Below are positions 10,973-20,244 of a stretch of 32,678 bases of DNA, one piece after another (position 1 is the stretch's first letter; every line of letters begins with the position of its first letter). The DNA is from an uncultured Selenomonas sp. (GTDB lineage: Bacteria; Bacillota; Negativicutes; Selenomonadales; Selenomonadaceae). Location of the stretch: NCBI GenBank assembly GCA_902780535.1, contig CACZFT010000026.1, positions 1 to 32,678 of the forward strand, in the 5' to 3' direction. The position numbers and the translations under genes were made by a program. The notes under the pieces were generated by a model, which searched no databases, was not told the origin of the DNA, and saw only the letters and a program-made list of their open reading frames with translations.

Positions 10973-11539
10973 ATGGAAACCCTTGCCCGTATCGACCCCC
11001 CGCCAATGGAGATTATCGATGGCAATGTCGTCATGATGTCCCCGCGGCCGCGGCCCATGCACAACCGCGTCATCACAAACGTTTCTTATATCTTCGAACG
11101 CTATCTGCGTGACAAGCCCTGCCGCGTCTACTCCGACGGTGTCGATGTGCATCTTGACGAAAAGAATCTCTTCGTCCCTGACGTCATGATTGTCTGCAAC
11201 CAGGACATCATCAAAACCGATGCCATCTACGGTGCGCCCGACCTCGTCGTGGAAGTCCTCTCCCCCTCGACCGCGCGCAACGACCGCGGACCGAAGCTTC
11301 AGGTCTACGGCCGCGCCGGTGTCCGCGAGTACTGGATCATCTCGCCGCGCGCCCGCACCGTCGAAGTCTATCGGAACCAAGACGGCGCGCTCGTCTTCGA
11401 CGACGTCTACACCGACCTCCCCGACGAAGACCTCGCGCGGATGGACGAGGAAGACCGCAAGGACATCCACATGGACATCAAAGTCTCCCTCTACGACGAC
11501 CTCATCGTCTCCGTGCGCGATGTCTTTTTCAAGCTATGA
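10973..11539 (+). CDS. Uma2 family (DUF820) putative endonuclease
   Basis: Uma2-family proteins have a restriction-endonuclease-like PD-(D/E)xK fold; their biological role is mostly unknown, and they are abundant in cyanobacteria and present in some Firmicutes. The 188-residue protein shows EIIDGNVVMMSPRP near the N-terminus and the putative catalytic set D70 (VPDVMIV), E94 (LVVEVLSPST) and K108 (GPKLQVY), followed by GVREYWIISP. AAAGGAG precedes the ATG at 10973. It is a single-gene unit, divergent from the kinase operon and convergent with panD, sharing the terminator at 11546-11593. The family call is confident; function is not. Confidence 0.9.
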   Translation: METLARIDPPPMEIIDGNVVMMSPRPRPMHNRVITNVSYIFERYLRDKPCRVYSDGVDVHLDEKNLFVPDVMIVCNQDIIKTDAIYGAPDLVVEVLSPSTARNDRGPKLQVYGRAGVREYWIISPRARTVEVYRNQDGALVFDDVYTDLPDEDLARMDEEDRKDIHMDIKVSLYDDLIVSVRDVFFKL

Positions 11540-11545
11540 CCCGAT

Positions 11546-11593
11546 AAAAAAGCGAGCTCCCCGCTGCATTTTCATGATTGCAGAAGGGAGCTC
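11546..11593. terminator. Bidirectional terminator between uma2 and panD
   Basis: GAGCTCCC (11554-11561) pairs with GGGAGCTC (11586-11593), with an inner CTGCA/TGCAG pair. On the - strand it is followed by GC and six T, ending the pan operon; on the + strand it is followed by ATTTTC, weaker, after uma2. Confidence 0.85.
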
Positions 11594-11611
11594 ATTTTCT
11601 ATCAAAAAATT

Positions 11612-11995
11612 TCAACCAACCTGTCCGTGCTTTTCGAGATGACGGATTTCTCTGACGTGGTTCTTTTCATCGACCATGACGACGGTCGGCTGGTAGGCGG
11701 CCGCTTCTTCCTGCGTAAAGAAAGCGTAGCACATGATAATGACGGTGTCGCCGGGCTGGACGAGGCGGGCCGCTGCGCCGTTGAGGCAGATGACGCCAGA
11801 ATTGCGCTCGCCTGGGATGACGTACGTTTCGAGGCGGGCGCCGCTCTCGTTGTCAACGACCTGCACGCGCTCGTTCTCGAGGATGCCCGCCGCCTCCATG
11901 AGGGCGCGGTCGATGGTGATGCTGCCCATGTACTGGAGGTTGGCCTCCGTGACCTTGGCCGCATGGATTTTCGATTTGAGAAGATTGAGAATCAC
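11612..11995 (-). CDS. panD: Aspartate 1-decarboxylase PanD
   Basis: PanD makes beta-alanine from aspartate with a pyruvoyl group formed by self-cleavage. With the GTG start at 11995 the protein is 127 residues, exactly the usual length, begins (M)[10 protein letters not shown] as in the family, and has the cleavage site Gly24-Ser25 in MGSITID. AAGGA lies eight bases before this GTG. The frame is open 13 codons further to an ATG, but those codons overlap the panC end and match no PanD. It starts 16 bases after the panC stop, last in the operon. Beta-alanine is the PanC substrate, so the pair makes sense. Confidence 0.96.
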   Translation of the reverse strand: MILNLLKSKIHAAKVTEANLQYMGSITIDRALMEAAGILENERVQVVDNESGARLETYVIPGERNSGVICLNGAAARLVQPGDTVIIMCYAFFTQEEAAAYQPTVVMVDEKNHVREIRHLEKHGQVG

Positions 11996-12011
11996 GATAC
12001 GTTCCTTTCTT

Positions 12012-12866
12012 TCAGCCGAGAATGACATTGTCAATCAGGCGCGTCTTGCCGATGTAGACGGCGATGGCGAGCAGGCAGGGCTCCATGACCTTGTCCGCCT
12101 CCTGGAGCGCCGGATACGTGTAGAGATCGACGTAGTCGACCTTCGCGAGCGGCTCCTGTTCGAGTTCGGCGCGCGTGACGGCCTTGAGCGCTTCCGCGCT
12201 GTGCTCGCCCGCTTCGTAGGCTTCCTTCGCCTTGCGCAGGCTGCGCGAAAGGACGACGGCGGCCTGTTTTTCCTCGGCGCTCATGTAGCTGTTGCGGGAA
12301 CTGCGCGCAAGGCCGCTTTCCTCGCGGCAGATCGGCACCATGCAGACCTCGACGGGGAGGTTCAGATCGGCGACGAAGCGGCGCACGACGGCGACCTGCT
12401 GCGCGTCTTTCTGGCCGAAGAATGCCTTGTCGGCCCGTGTGATGTTCATGAGCTTCGTCACGACCGTCGCGACGCCGCGGAAATGGCCCGGACGGCGCGC
12501 GCCGCAGAGGATGTCCGTGATGCCGTTCTCGACCGTGATGTACGTGCCGTAGCCCGCCGGATACATCTCCTCCGGGCTCGGATGGAACACGGCATCGACG
12601 CCCTCGACTTCGAGCTTCTGGCAGTCGGCGTCGAACTGGCGCGGATACTTGTCATAGTCCTCGTTCGGGCCGAACTGGACAGGGTTGACGAAGACGGACG
12701 CGATGACGATGTCGCAGGCTTTGCGCGCTGCGCGCATCAACGTCATGTGGCCTTCGTGGAGCGCGCCCATCGTCGGGCAGAGGCCGATGGTCTTGCCTGC
12801 AGCCTTCTGCTCTTTGGCATAAGCGATGGTTTCAGCGACAGTCGTAAAGATTTTCAGATCACTCAT
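12012..12866 (-). CDS. panC: Pantothenate synthetase PanC
   Basis: PanC joins pantoate and beta-alanine using ATP to make pantothenate, the CoA precursor. The 284-residue protein has the nucleotidyl-transferase motif [10 protein letters not shown] (31-40), VFVNPVQFG, the second ATP motif FGQKDAQQ, and RSSRNSYM near the KMSKS-like loop. GAGGA lies about eight bases before the ATG. The start overlaps the stop of the transporter gene by eight bases, so transporter and PanC are coupled. No panB or panE lies in the window; pantoate must come from genes elsewhere or from import. Confidence 0.97.
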   Translation of the reverse strand: MSDLKIFTTVAETIAYAKEQKAAGKTIGLCPTMGALHEGHMTLMRAARKACDIVIASVFVNPVQFGPNEDYDKYPRQFDADCQKLEVEGVDAVFHPSPEEMYPAGYGTYITVENGITDILCGARRPGHFRGVATVVTKLMNITRADKAFFGQKDAQQVAVVRRFVADLNLPVEVCMVPICREESGLARSSRNSYMSAEEKQAAVVLSRSLRKAKEAYEAGEHSAEALKAVTRAELEQEPLAKVDYVDLYTYPALQEADKVMEPCLLAIAVYIGKTRLIDNVILG

Positions 12867-13809
12867 TGTAGGCTTCCTCTTTTCGTGTCAGACGGTCATC
12901 GCGGCGCGCGAAATAGTTCGCGACGAGCGAGCCCGAGATATTGTGCCAGACGGAGAAAATCGCGCCGGGGATGGCGGCGGCGGGGTCGAAGTAGAGCACG
13001 GCAAGCGCGGCGGCGAGGCCGGAGTTCTGCATGCCGACCTCGATCGAGACCGTGCGGGCGCGGCGGCTGTCCATGCGGCAGACCTTCGCGAGGCCGTAGC
13101 CGAGCGCGAGACCGATGACATTGTGCAGCACGACGATGACGGCCATGACGGGGCCGACGGCGAAGAGCTTCGATGCCGAGAGCGACACGACGCCGCCGAC
13201 GAGCAGCACGATGCAGACGACGGAGATGACGGGCAGCACGGGCTCGATGCGCGCGATGCGGCGGCCGAGCAGGTGGTGCGCCGCGAGGCCGAGCAGCACC
13301 GGCGCGAGCACCATTTTCGCAATCGAGAGCATCATGGCGGCCGCCGAGACCTCGATGCGCGCGTCGGCGTAAAAGAGCGTCAGCGCCGGCGTCACGATGG
13401 GCGCGAGCAGCGTCGTCATCATCGTCATCGAGACGGAGAGCGCGACATCGCCGCGCGCGAGGTACGAGATGACATTCGACGCCGTGCCGCCCGGGCACGT
13501 GCCGACGAGGATGACGCCGATCGCGAGCTCTGGCGGCAGGCCGAACGCCTGCACGAGCCCGAACGCGACGAGCGGCATGATGAGGAACTGCGCGGCGACG
13601 CCGATCGCCACATAACGCGGCTGGCGCAGCACGGCGCGGAAATCATCGACGGAGAGCGTCATGCCCATGCCGAACATCACGATGCCGAGCATCCAGCTGA
13701 CATACCCGCCGACCCACGTCAAAAGCTCCGGATGCCACGCGCCGAGGGCGCCGGCCAGCACGACGAAAACCGCCATGTCATCGACGAGGAATTTTGCCAA
13801 TCGTTTCAA
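12859..13809 (-). CDS. BASS-family transporter, candidate pantoate/ketopantoate carrier (TTG start)
   Basis: This is a bile acid:sodium symporter family membrane protein with about nine or ten hydrophobic segments. It has the family motifs GMGMTLSVDDFR, GTCPGGTASNVISYLARGDVAL, and EVGMQNSGLAAALA followed by SVWHNISGS. I start it at TTG 13809 because a perfect AGGAGG (13817-13822) lies seven bases upstream and homology begins there, giving 316 residues. The frame stays open 68 codons further, but that region is the leader with an intrinsic terminator. BASS relatives include a ketopantoate transporter in Salmonella (PanS) and plant proteins that move pantoate. Coupling to panC makes a pantoate-type substrate likely, by inference. 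Confidence 0.9.
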   Translation of the reverse strand: MKRLAKFLVDDMAVFVVLAGALGAWHPELLTWVGGYVSWMLGIVMFGMGMTLSVDDFRAVLRQPRYVAIGVAAQFLIMPLVAFGLVQAFGLPPELAIGVILVGTCPGGTASNVISYLARGDVALSVSMTMMTTLLAPIVTPALTLFYADARIEVSAAAMMLSIAKMVLAPVLLGLAAHHLLGRRIARIEPVLPVISVVCIVLLVGGVVSLSASKLFAVGPVMAVIVVLHNVIGLALGYGLAKVCRMDSRRARTVSIEVGMQNSGLAAALAVLYFDPAAAIPGAIFSVWHNISGSLVANYFARRDDRLTRKEEAYNE

Positions 13810-13865
13810 AAAAAGACCTCCTTCTGCTGAAAACAACGTACGGCGTTGCAGCAAAAGAAGGCGAA

Positions 13866-13898
13866 CAAAAAACGCGCACGGCAAAAAACCATGCGCGT
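13866..13898 (-). terminator. Intrinsic terminator in the pan operon leader
   Basis: On the - strand ACGCGCATGG (13898-13889) pairs with CCGTGCGCGT (13881-13872) with one wobble, followed by a run of T to 13867. It lies about 60 bases before the BASS start codon and about 135 bases after the promoter start site, so it ends transcription before the coding region unless prevented. Confidence 0.75.
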
Positions 13899-14033
13899 AT
13901 CTTTCCGTAAACATCGTGCAGCACGCGCGTTTTTCCGCCGTCCTGTTCCCCTCGGATACAGGCAGCGCGTCGGCGCGTGCCGTTTGAAATTTTGAAAAGT
14001 ACAACCCGCCCAAGCGGTGTCATCTTTTGCCAC
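13899..14033 (-). promoter_or_regulatory. Candidate attenuator/riboswitch leader of BASS-panC-panD
   Basis: The RNA from about 14033 contains GGCA-CGCG-CCGA-CGCG-(C)-TGCC, a local hairpin (about 13960-13981). GCACGCGC within it (13980-13973) can instead pair with GCGCGTGC (13928-13921). GCGCGT of that second segment can instead pair with ACGCGC of the terminator left arm (13898-13893). This gives sequester, antiterminator and terminator states that exclude each other. I could not match it to TPP, FMN, cobalamin, SAM, T-box or other common aptamers. A ligand such as pantothenate or CoA is only a guess. Confidence 0.5.
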
Positions 14034-14039
14034 GGCAAC

Positions 14040-14068
14040 AGACTAGCACATTTCTCTCGAAAAAGCAA
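14040..14068 (-). promoter_or_regulatory. Promoter of BASS-panC-panD operon
   Basis: On the - strand TTGCTT (14063-14068) and TAGTCT (14040-14045) are 17 bases apart. The expected start site near 14033 leaves a leader of about 225 bases before the TTG at 13809. Confidence 0.65.
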
Positions 14069-14085
14069 CTGCCCTGCGCCATGCC

Positions 14086-17000
14086 TCACTCCTGCGCCGC
14101 TGCGTCATCCGCAGCGTCATCGGCAGCATCTTCTGCTGCCGCGCCCCCATCCTCTTCGGATGATGCTTCCGAAGCCGGAGCTTCCTCCTTGTGCAGCACG
14201 AGGTCCGTGGATGCCGTATCGACGGTCGTGCCGCTCATGAGCGGGCGCGTGCCGTAGATGGCGAGCTCGAGACCCTGCTGATCGAGGACGACGGTGTCGC
14301 CGCCATCCGTGCGGCTCGAAGCATCGATGGTGAGGTCGCCAAGGTCTGCCAAGACGTCGCTGACGCGGATGACCGTGTCTTCGAGCGTCAGGAAGCGCCG
14401 TGCGCGCAGGCCGTCTTCTGGGCGGTAGCCGCCCTCGTTTACGGGGCGCTCTTCTGCGGGCTGGCGATCCTCTGCGGTTTGATCCTCCTGCTCCTTTTCC
14501 TTCTCTTCCGTCTGGTTCGTCTGCTGAACCGTCGCCGCAACGACGGAACGCGCCCGCGTCACCGGCGTTCCGCTGTCTTCGGAAAGCAGCGTCGCCACTT
14601 TTTGCGCCATCGAATGACCCGGGGAAGATGGATCATCCTGCGCGGACGGCTGCGGAGCATCCGGCCGGGCAGGGTTCTCCGGCGTTGATGGAACATCCGG
14701 CGTTGACGGTTTTTCCAGCGTCGACGGGGTATCCGGCGTTTCAGGAACATCGGACGGCTGCGGCTGCGGATCGGATGGATTCGATGGATTCGATGGGTTC
14801 GATGGATTCACCGGGCGGGATGGATTGGATGGAACCGGAGCCGGCGGCGGATCCTGCACGATGACGTCGCCTGGCGCATAGGTCAGGTTGTAATCGCTGT
14901 AGGCCTTGTAAACCGCCGAGCTGTCGATCGGCGCTGCCTCAGTCTGTCCCGTGTACGTCCCGATCTTCGTCGCATCAAAGGAGGCGTCCGGCACGAGACT
15001 CGTCTTGAAATACGTGTCGGCTGCCGCCCGGCTGCCAAGCGCATCGCGGTCGTGGCCGATGCGGAAGCCCTCAAATGTCACGGGCGCAAAGACGAACGTG
15101 CCGTTCTCGCTGCCGACATTCCGCGTGGCATCGCCTGCGCGGACGGTCAGGTCGGCCGGCGTCACTTCATAGGTGAGCATGCCAAGCTTCAGCGTATAGT
15201 TCGGCGTCAGCGTATCGCTCGTCGTCGCGGCCGGCGTCTTTGCCTGCGCAGTGTCGAGCGCGGTGACGTTGCCGTCCGCATCGCGGCGGACATGCGTCGT
15301 CTCGTCGATGCCGTTCGCTTTCAAAACCTTTTCAGCAAAGGCTGCCGCATGGTCCGTGTCGATGACGTTGTCGAGCGTATCAAGATTTTTCAGCTGCGTC
15401 GCAGCCGTCGCTCCCGCGCTGGCCTGTGCTGCGGGCTTGTCGCCATAGACATGGCCGCCCTTCACGTCGTACGTCAGCTCGGCGGGGTTCACCTGGTAGC
15501 TGCCGCCCGTGACATGGATGTCGTAGTTCTTGCTGCTGTAGATGCCGTCGAGGCTGCCGTCCTTCAGGTCGTAGGCGATGATGTTGCCATCGTCGTCCGT
15601 GCGGACCCACGTTTTTTCGTCGATGACGTCGCTCGTGCCTGCCTCCTTGCCGCCCGCGGCGATGCCGTTCTTCGCCGCCTCGATTGAACGCAGCGTAAAG
15701 GGCTTGTCTGTCTTGGCGGCAAAGCCCTCGAGCTTCGTGACGTCGCCCGCGGTATTTGCAGCATCCCAGGACTTCAGTGCGCCATCATCCGTGCCGTCAT
15801 CATCTGCAGCGCCATGCTGAGTCTTCGCCTGGACTTTCGTGAACTGGCTGAGGTCGTTCGCCTCGCCATAGCCGCGCGCGCCATCGGCCGTGATGTCGAG
15901 CCGGGCTTTTTCGACCTTCCATGTGCCGTCTGTGACGCCTTTGTCATCCAGTTCGTAGTTCTTGTTGCCCCACGTCTCGATGGCACTTTGGAGCGCGTCC
16001 TGCTTTGCGCCGACCGTATAATCGCCGGCGTCGGACTGGCGGAGCTCCTTTGCCGCGCCATCTTTCACGGTGTAGTTCTCATTCCCCTTTCCTGCAAAGG
16101 CCGCCGCGAGTTTTCCCTGTTCCTCTTTCGATGTCACGTCGTCCTCTGCGAAATTCGAGAACTTGCCCGTGAACGTCGGCGTCTCGCCATACGTCGTCGC
16201 CTTGTTATCTGCCGCAAAGGTCAGCTTGCGCCGGACGACGGTTTCCTTGCCTTCCAGTGGTGCCGTGCCGCCCGCCGGGTTGATGTTGTAGTTCTTGTAG
16301 GCCGACTTCCCCTTCTTGATGGCCTTGCCATCAGCACCTAGCAGGCTCTTGTCGACGAGCGCTGTCGCGCCCTCGATCGCCTCCCCGGCATCGCTCATCT
16401 TTGTGATGCCCTTGGCCTTGTCCGTCAGCTTCGAGCCAAAATATGACTGTCCGGCCGTTCCGCCCAAAGTGTTTTCATCATGCGCTTCGAGCCCCGTAAA
16501 CGTGACATCGGAGAACGTGACATTCTTGTCGGTATTTTCATCACCATAGACTTTCGTGGCGTCGCCGGCGCGGACGGTCAGGTCTTTCCGTTGGACGGTG
16601 AAATCGCCTTTCTCGTACGTGATGTCGTAGTCATTGAGATAGAGGCTGCCGTTTGCGGCCGAGAGCACGCCCTTGTAGGCAGCGACGTTCTCGCCATCTT
16701 CGGCGTATTTCACGCCGAGCGTCGCGTCGTCGAGCTCCTTTTCTTTGTCGCCGTCCTTGGCCTTGGCATGCTGGAAGTCCGCTACGAGGTCGTTGGCCTT
16801 GGTGGCGCGGTCCTCGTAAATGGCCGACTCCGCCGCAACTTTGTCGTGATCTCTCAATTTAGCTTTTCCCGCAGCATCGACATCATAGACCGCCGTGACG
16901 GGTCCGTCGTCCTTTGCCTTGGCCGCCGTGCCTTTCATGAGCTCGAGCTTGCCGCTGTCGTCTTTCAGCGTCGTGTCGCCATAGGTTTTCTCGTTGTTGT

Positions 17001-20000
17001 TGACCGTGAAGACGGCTTTTGCCGGATCGACACGGTAGTAGAGCTTGCCCGATGTCAGGACGTAGTTTGTCGTCAGGGCATCTGCATTGCTTCTCTGCGC
17101 TGTTGTGGCTGGATCTCCGTAAATCAGTCCTTCGTCGAGGATAGCGACCGGTTTGCCATTTTCATCGCGCTTGACATGGGTATTTGCCGTGATGTCGTTG
17201 TCCTTGAAAATCTCCTTGACGAGGTCCTGCGCGTTGCCGGCATTGACGACATCCGTGATCTTGTCGCCATTCTTCATGAGGTTGCCAGGATCGGCTGCGA
17301 GCTCGTAGGCGGGATTTTCCTTGTTCGGCGTTTCGCCATACGTGTGGTAGCCCGTGACATTGTAGATGAGGTGGACGGGATGGATCTGGTACGTGCCAAA
17401 ATCGGCCGCCGTCGCATCCTTCTTGTTGCCCAGGTAGACGATGTTATATTTTTCGCTTTCAAAGACGGTGTTGCCATCTTTGTCGAGGAAGCTGCCCGCG
17501 GCAATCGTATAGGGCTTCGGATCCTTGCCCGTGCCATAGACCCACGTCTTGGCATCGATGACGGGATGGTCTTCCGATTCGGCCGTGCCATCGCCGCGCC
17601 CTGCCACGATGCCGTTCTTTGCTTTCTCCGCTGCGAGGATGGTCACTTTGTCCTTGTCGTTCTGCGGGCCTTTGTAGAATGTCATCTTCGACAAGTCATA
17701 GCCAATGATGTTTCCGTCCTTGTCCTTCACGACGGGCGAGTGCGAAAAATCGTATGTGCCGTCCAGATTCTGGGCACTGCCCGCGATATCCCAGGGGTTC
17801 AAGCGGCCGGTATCAAATCCATTATCCACGCCATCGCCCGTGGTATTGGCCTGCACGATGAGTTTCAGCGTGCCCATCGTGGTGTCCGAGCCATACTCTC
17901 GCTCGCCGCTCGCCGTGAAATAGAGCGTCGGTTTGAGGACGTTCAGGATAGACTCCGTCCGCGGCTTGTTCTCGTCGTCGGTTTCCTTCGTGAAATCGAT
18001 GAGATAGTTGTAGTTTTCTTCCGCCCGATACGCCTCGATGTCCTTGCCATCGGCGACGCCTGTGAGGTTCAGCGTGTAGCTCGTCTTCGGCAGCTGCTGG
18101 CGGTTTTTGAGGTCGTCGCCTGGCGTGACGGACATGTCGATCGCGCCACTCGTCGCCTGGTCGGTTTTCTTGCCATCGTAGTCAATGATTTCCGCCTTGA
18201 GGAACGGCAGTTCCTTGAGCTGCGTCGTCGGGTTGATCTCCTCGCTGTTCTCATTCGCGAGGCCGTTCACAGTGACGGGCTTGCCGTCCTTGTCGTTTTC
18301 CGTGTGCGTCAGCGTGATGATGTACGTCGTGCCCTGCGTTGGCGCGGTTTCCGAGGCCGTCCACGTTCCCGCATCTTTGTTATAGGAATAATACGTCGAT
18401 TTCGTGACGTTCCCTGTTTCATCGGTCTCATCATAACGGTAGACATAGCCTTTCGTCAGCTGGCCGTACGTCTTCGTGACGTTCTCGATCTGGATCTTGA
18501 CGGGCTCCGGCGTGATGATGACGCTGGCGTCCGCATCCGTATAGTAGCCGTGCTGCGGCGACCAGAGGTCCGACTTGTCGTACTGGTAGACGGAGGAATG
18601 GTCGGTGTTCGCATTTTCGCTGCCCGTCGCGACTTGGTAGTCGCCCACATGGTCTTTTTCGACGATATTGACGCCTTTCGTGTAGACGTTCTTGCCATAG
18701 CCTTCGTCCTTGTCGCTCGCGAAGAACGCGCCGCCATAGTAGTTGCTGACATCGGACGTGACGAGGTTGTGCACCGTGCCGTCGTACTGGTACTGGCGCT
18801 TGATGTCGATGGACGTCATGAATGTCTTTAAAAGCGGTGCCGTCTGGTTGTTGTAGGCGATCCAGTCGCCATTCTGCGCATGATCTTTGCTCATGGCCGT
18901 CGAGCCATCGCTCCAGCCGATGTTCTCGGACTGCGTCAGCTGCTGCATCGTCAGGCCCTCGGCATACGCAGAGGACGACCCGGACGATGTACCGACAGCC
19001 GCGAGGCCTCCTTCCGAAAGGTATTCGCCCGTCGCTTCGTTCTTTGTGGCGAAAAAGACTTTGTTCTGCGCATCCTGTCCGAGCGTGCCGCCCGCGAACG
19101 TGCCGACAATGCCGCCCGTCATCGTGAGATCCGGCTTGCCGTCTGCGTCCGAGCCGCCTGTGACCTTGCCTTCGCTGTAGTCCTGGTTCACCGTGCCGGC
19201 CGTCATCGTACCGATGAGGCCGCCGACATTCGGCTTGCCCGTGACACGGGCGTCACGGTACGCCATGCGGTTGTTGTTGTGGCGCAGGTTGCCCGCGGGG
19301 AGATCATCGGTTGCGATGTGATCTGCCAAGACGGTCGTTGTCTCGCTCCCATCCGCATTCTTTGTCACTTTCGAACGCGTCCATGTTGCCGTGAGGACAT
19401 CATACGTGTAGACGCCGTTGAGGTCGTTTTTGTCGAGACCTTTTGCCGACGCCTGCTCTGCCGCATCCACGCCCTGCGTGACAGTGAAGCCGACGTATTC
19501 GCCTTCATCTTTGCGGTTTTCAGCCGTCAGGTGGCTGCCATTCGCTCCCTGCTTCGTCATGAGAATCGTGTTGTTGTCGGCATTGTAGGCTTTCTTGACC
19601 GTGCCGCCCGTCATGGTACCGACGAGGCCGCCGACATCGTTTGTGCCTTTGACATCGCCCGCATTGTAGGCGTTCTCGATCGTGCCGCCAGACATCGATC
19701 CAACGAGGCCGCCGACGCCGCTGCTCTCCTGCGTGACCGTCTCCGTCGTGCCATCGTCTTTTGTGATGGCAGCCACCTTGTCGACGCCCGTGACGCGGCC
19801 ATAGACGCTCTCGTCTTTGACCTGCCCCTCGTCCGTCAGGATGGAGACAGCGTTGTTCGCGTAGCCGCGCGTCTCGCCTGCCTTTTTCCCATTCGCATTC
19901 GACGATTCATTCGTGTTGTAGACGCGCGCCATTTCGGCATCGCCCGACATCGTGCCGACGAGGCCGCCGACGTTTTCCATGCCAATGACATTGCCGGAAT

Positions 20001-20244
20001 TATAGACGTCGCTCTGGTAGTTCTTCTGGTTCTCGAAGCGCGTCGTGCCGGAGAGATTGCCGACGAGGCCGCCGACATTCTTCTCGCCTTCGACGACGCC
20101 GACTTTGTAGCCGCGATTCGCGCCTGTGCCATAGGTCTCTTTCTTGGTGAAATCGCCAGCGATTTCCGTGACCTTGCCATAGGATTGGAGGTTGCCGGAG
20201 CTCGGCGTATCGTAGTCATATTCCTCCGTCGTGCCGAGGCTCAT
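14086..20244 (-). CDS. TpsA-type giant adhesin, C-terminal part (after frameshift)
   Basis: These 2052 residues continue the exported adhesin begun at 22880. Residues 1-430 carry GLUG-type repeats (NVGGLVGTMSGG and variants). About 590-1715 carry MBG-type domains marked by recurrent TYG/VYG motifs (KTYGQ, REYGS, HTYGE, KTYGD, KVYGD, TTYGE, RGYGE, HVYGD). About 1798-1870 are a Pro/Ser/Asn-rich linker (NPSNPSNPS). The last 180 residues have a small conserved-looking segment (RARRFLTLEDTVIRVSDVL) and an acidic, alanine-rich tail. It lacks a signal peptide, so it could not be secreted as a separate protein. Its ATG at 20244 overlaps the preceding stop as ATGA, but no strong ribosome-binding context supports independent translation. 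Confidence 0.85.
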   Translation of the reverse strand: MSLGTTEEYDYDTPSSGNLQSYGKVTEIAGDFTKKETYGTGANRGYKVGVVEGEKNVGGLVGNLSGTTRFENQKNYQSDVYNSGNVIGMENVGGLVGTMSGDAEMARVYNTNESSNANGKKAGETRGYANNAVSILTDEGQVKDESVYGRVTGVDKVAAITKDDGTTETVTQESSGVGGLVGSMSGGTIENAYNAGDVKGTNDVGGLVGTMTGGTVKKAYNADNNTILMTKQGANGSHLTAENRKDEGEYVGFTVTQGVDAAEQASAKGLDKNDLNGVYTYDVLTATWTRSKVTKNADGSETTTVLADHIATDDLPAGNLRHNNNRMAYRDARVTGKPNVGGLIGTMTAGTVNQDYSEGKVTGGSDADGKPDLTMTGGIVGTFAGGTLGQDAQNKVFFATKNEATGEYLSEGGLAAVGTSSGSSSAYAEGLTMQQLTQSENIGWSDGSTAMSKDHAQNGDWIAYNNQTAPLLKTFMTSIDIKRQYQYDGTVHNLVTSDVSNYYGGAFFASDKDEGYGKNVYTKGVNIVEKDHVGDYQVATGSENANTDHSSVYQYDKSDLWSPQHGYYTDADASVIITPEPVKIQIENVTKTYGQLTKGYVYRYDETDETGNVTKSTYYSYNKDAGTWTASETAPTQGTTYIITLTHTENDKDGKPVTVNGLANENSEEINPTTQLKELPFLKAEIIDYDGKKTDQATSGAIDMSVTPGDDLKNRQQLPKTSYTLNLTGVADGKDIEAYRAEENYNYLIDFTKETDDENKPRTESILNVLKPTLYFTASGEREYGSDTTMGTLKLIVQANTTGDGVDNGFDTGRLNPWDIAGSAQNLDGTYDFSHSPVVKDKDGNIIGYDLSKMTFYKGPQNDKDKVTILAAEKAKNGIVAGRGDGTAESEDHPVIDAKTWVYGTGKDPKPYTIAAGSFLDKDGNTVFESEKYNIVYLGNKKDATAADFGTYQIHPVHLIYNVTGYHTYGETPNKENPAYELAADPGNLMKNGDKITDVVNAGNAQDLVKEIFKDNDITANTHVKRDENGKPVAILDEGLIYGDPATTAQRSNADALTTNYVLTSGKLYYRVDPAKAVFTVNNNEKTYGDTTLKDDSGKLELMKGTAAKAKDDGPVTAVYDVDAAGKAKLRDHDKVAAESAIYEDRATKANDLVADFQHAKAKDGDKEKELDDATLGVKYAEDGENVAAYKGVLSAANGSLYLNDYDITYEKGDFTVQRKDLTVRAGDATKVYGDENTDKNVTFSDVTFTGLEAHDENTLGGTAGQSYFGSKLTDKAKGITKMSDAGEAIEGATALVDKSLLGADGKAIKKGKSAYKNYNINPAGGTAPLEGKETVVRRKLTFAADNKATTYGETPTFTGKFSNFAEDDVTSKEEQGKLAAAFAGKGNENYTVKDGAAKELRQSDAGDYTVGAKQDALQSAIETWGNKNYELDDKGVTDGTWKVEKARLDITADGARGYGEANDLSQFTKVQAKTQHGAADDDGTDDGALKSWDAANTAGDVTKLEGFAAKTDKPFTLRSIEAAKNGIAAGGKEAGTSDVIDEKTWVRTDDDGNIIAYDLKDGSLDGIYSSKNYDIHVTGGSYQVNPAELTYDVKGGHVYGDKPAAQASAGATAATQLKNLDTLDNVIDTDHAAAFAEKVLKANGIDETTHVRRDADGNVTALDTAQAKTPAATTSDTLTPNYTLKLGMLTYEVTPADLTVRAGDATRNVGSENGTFVFAPVTFEGFRIGHDRDALGSRAAADTYFKTSLVPDASFDATKIGTYTGQTEAAPIDSSAVYKAYSDYNLTYAPGDVIVQDPPPAPVPSNPSRPVNPSNPSNPSNPSDPQPQPSDVPETPDTPSTLEKPSTPDVPSTPENPARPDAPQPSAQDDPSSPGHSMAQKVATLLSEDSGTPVTRARSVVAATVQQTNQTEEKEKEQEDQTAEDRQPAEERPVNEGGYRPEDGLRARRFLTLEDTVIRVSDVLADLGDLTIDASSRTDGGDTVVLDQQGLELAIYGTRPLMSGTTVDTASTDLVLHKEEAPASEASSEEDGGAAAEDAADDAADDAAAQE
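14777..14812 (-). repeat. 9-bp tandem repeat in adhesin linker
   Basis: Four consecutive 9-base units based on GGATTCGAT encode the NPS repeats of the proline-rich linker. Such units can expand or contract by slippage. Confidence 0.8.

Noticed and set aside
12859-14013. BASS transporter starting at ATG 14013 or 13914
   Set aside because: The extra codons span the leader terminator, have no ribosome-binding site, and the TTG at 13809 has a perfect one where family homology begins.
13899-14033. Cobalamin, FMN or TPP riboswitch in the pan leader
   Set aside because: None of the diagnostic conserved segments of these classes is visible; only the generic attenuator layout is supported.
20241-20244. 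Programmed -1 frameshift in the adhesin
   Set aside because: No slippery heptamer or downstream stimulator is visible at the junction; a lost C is the simpler explanation.
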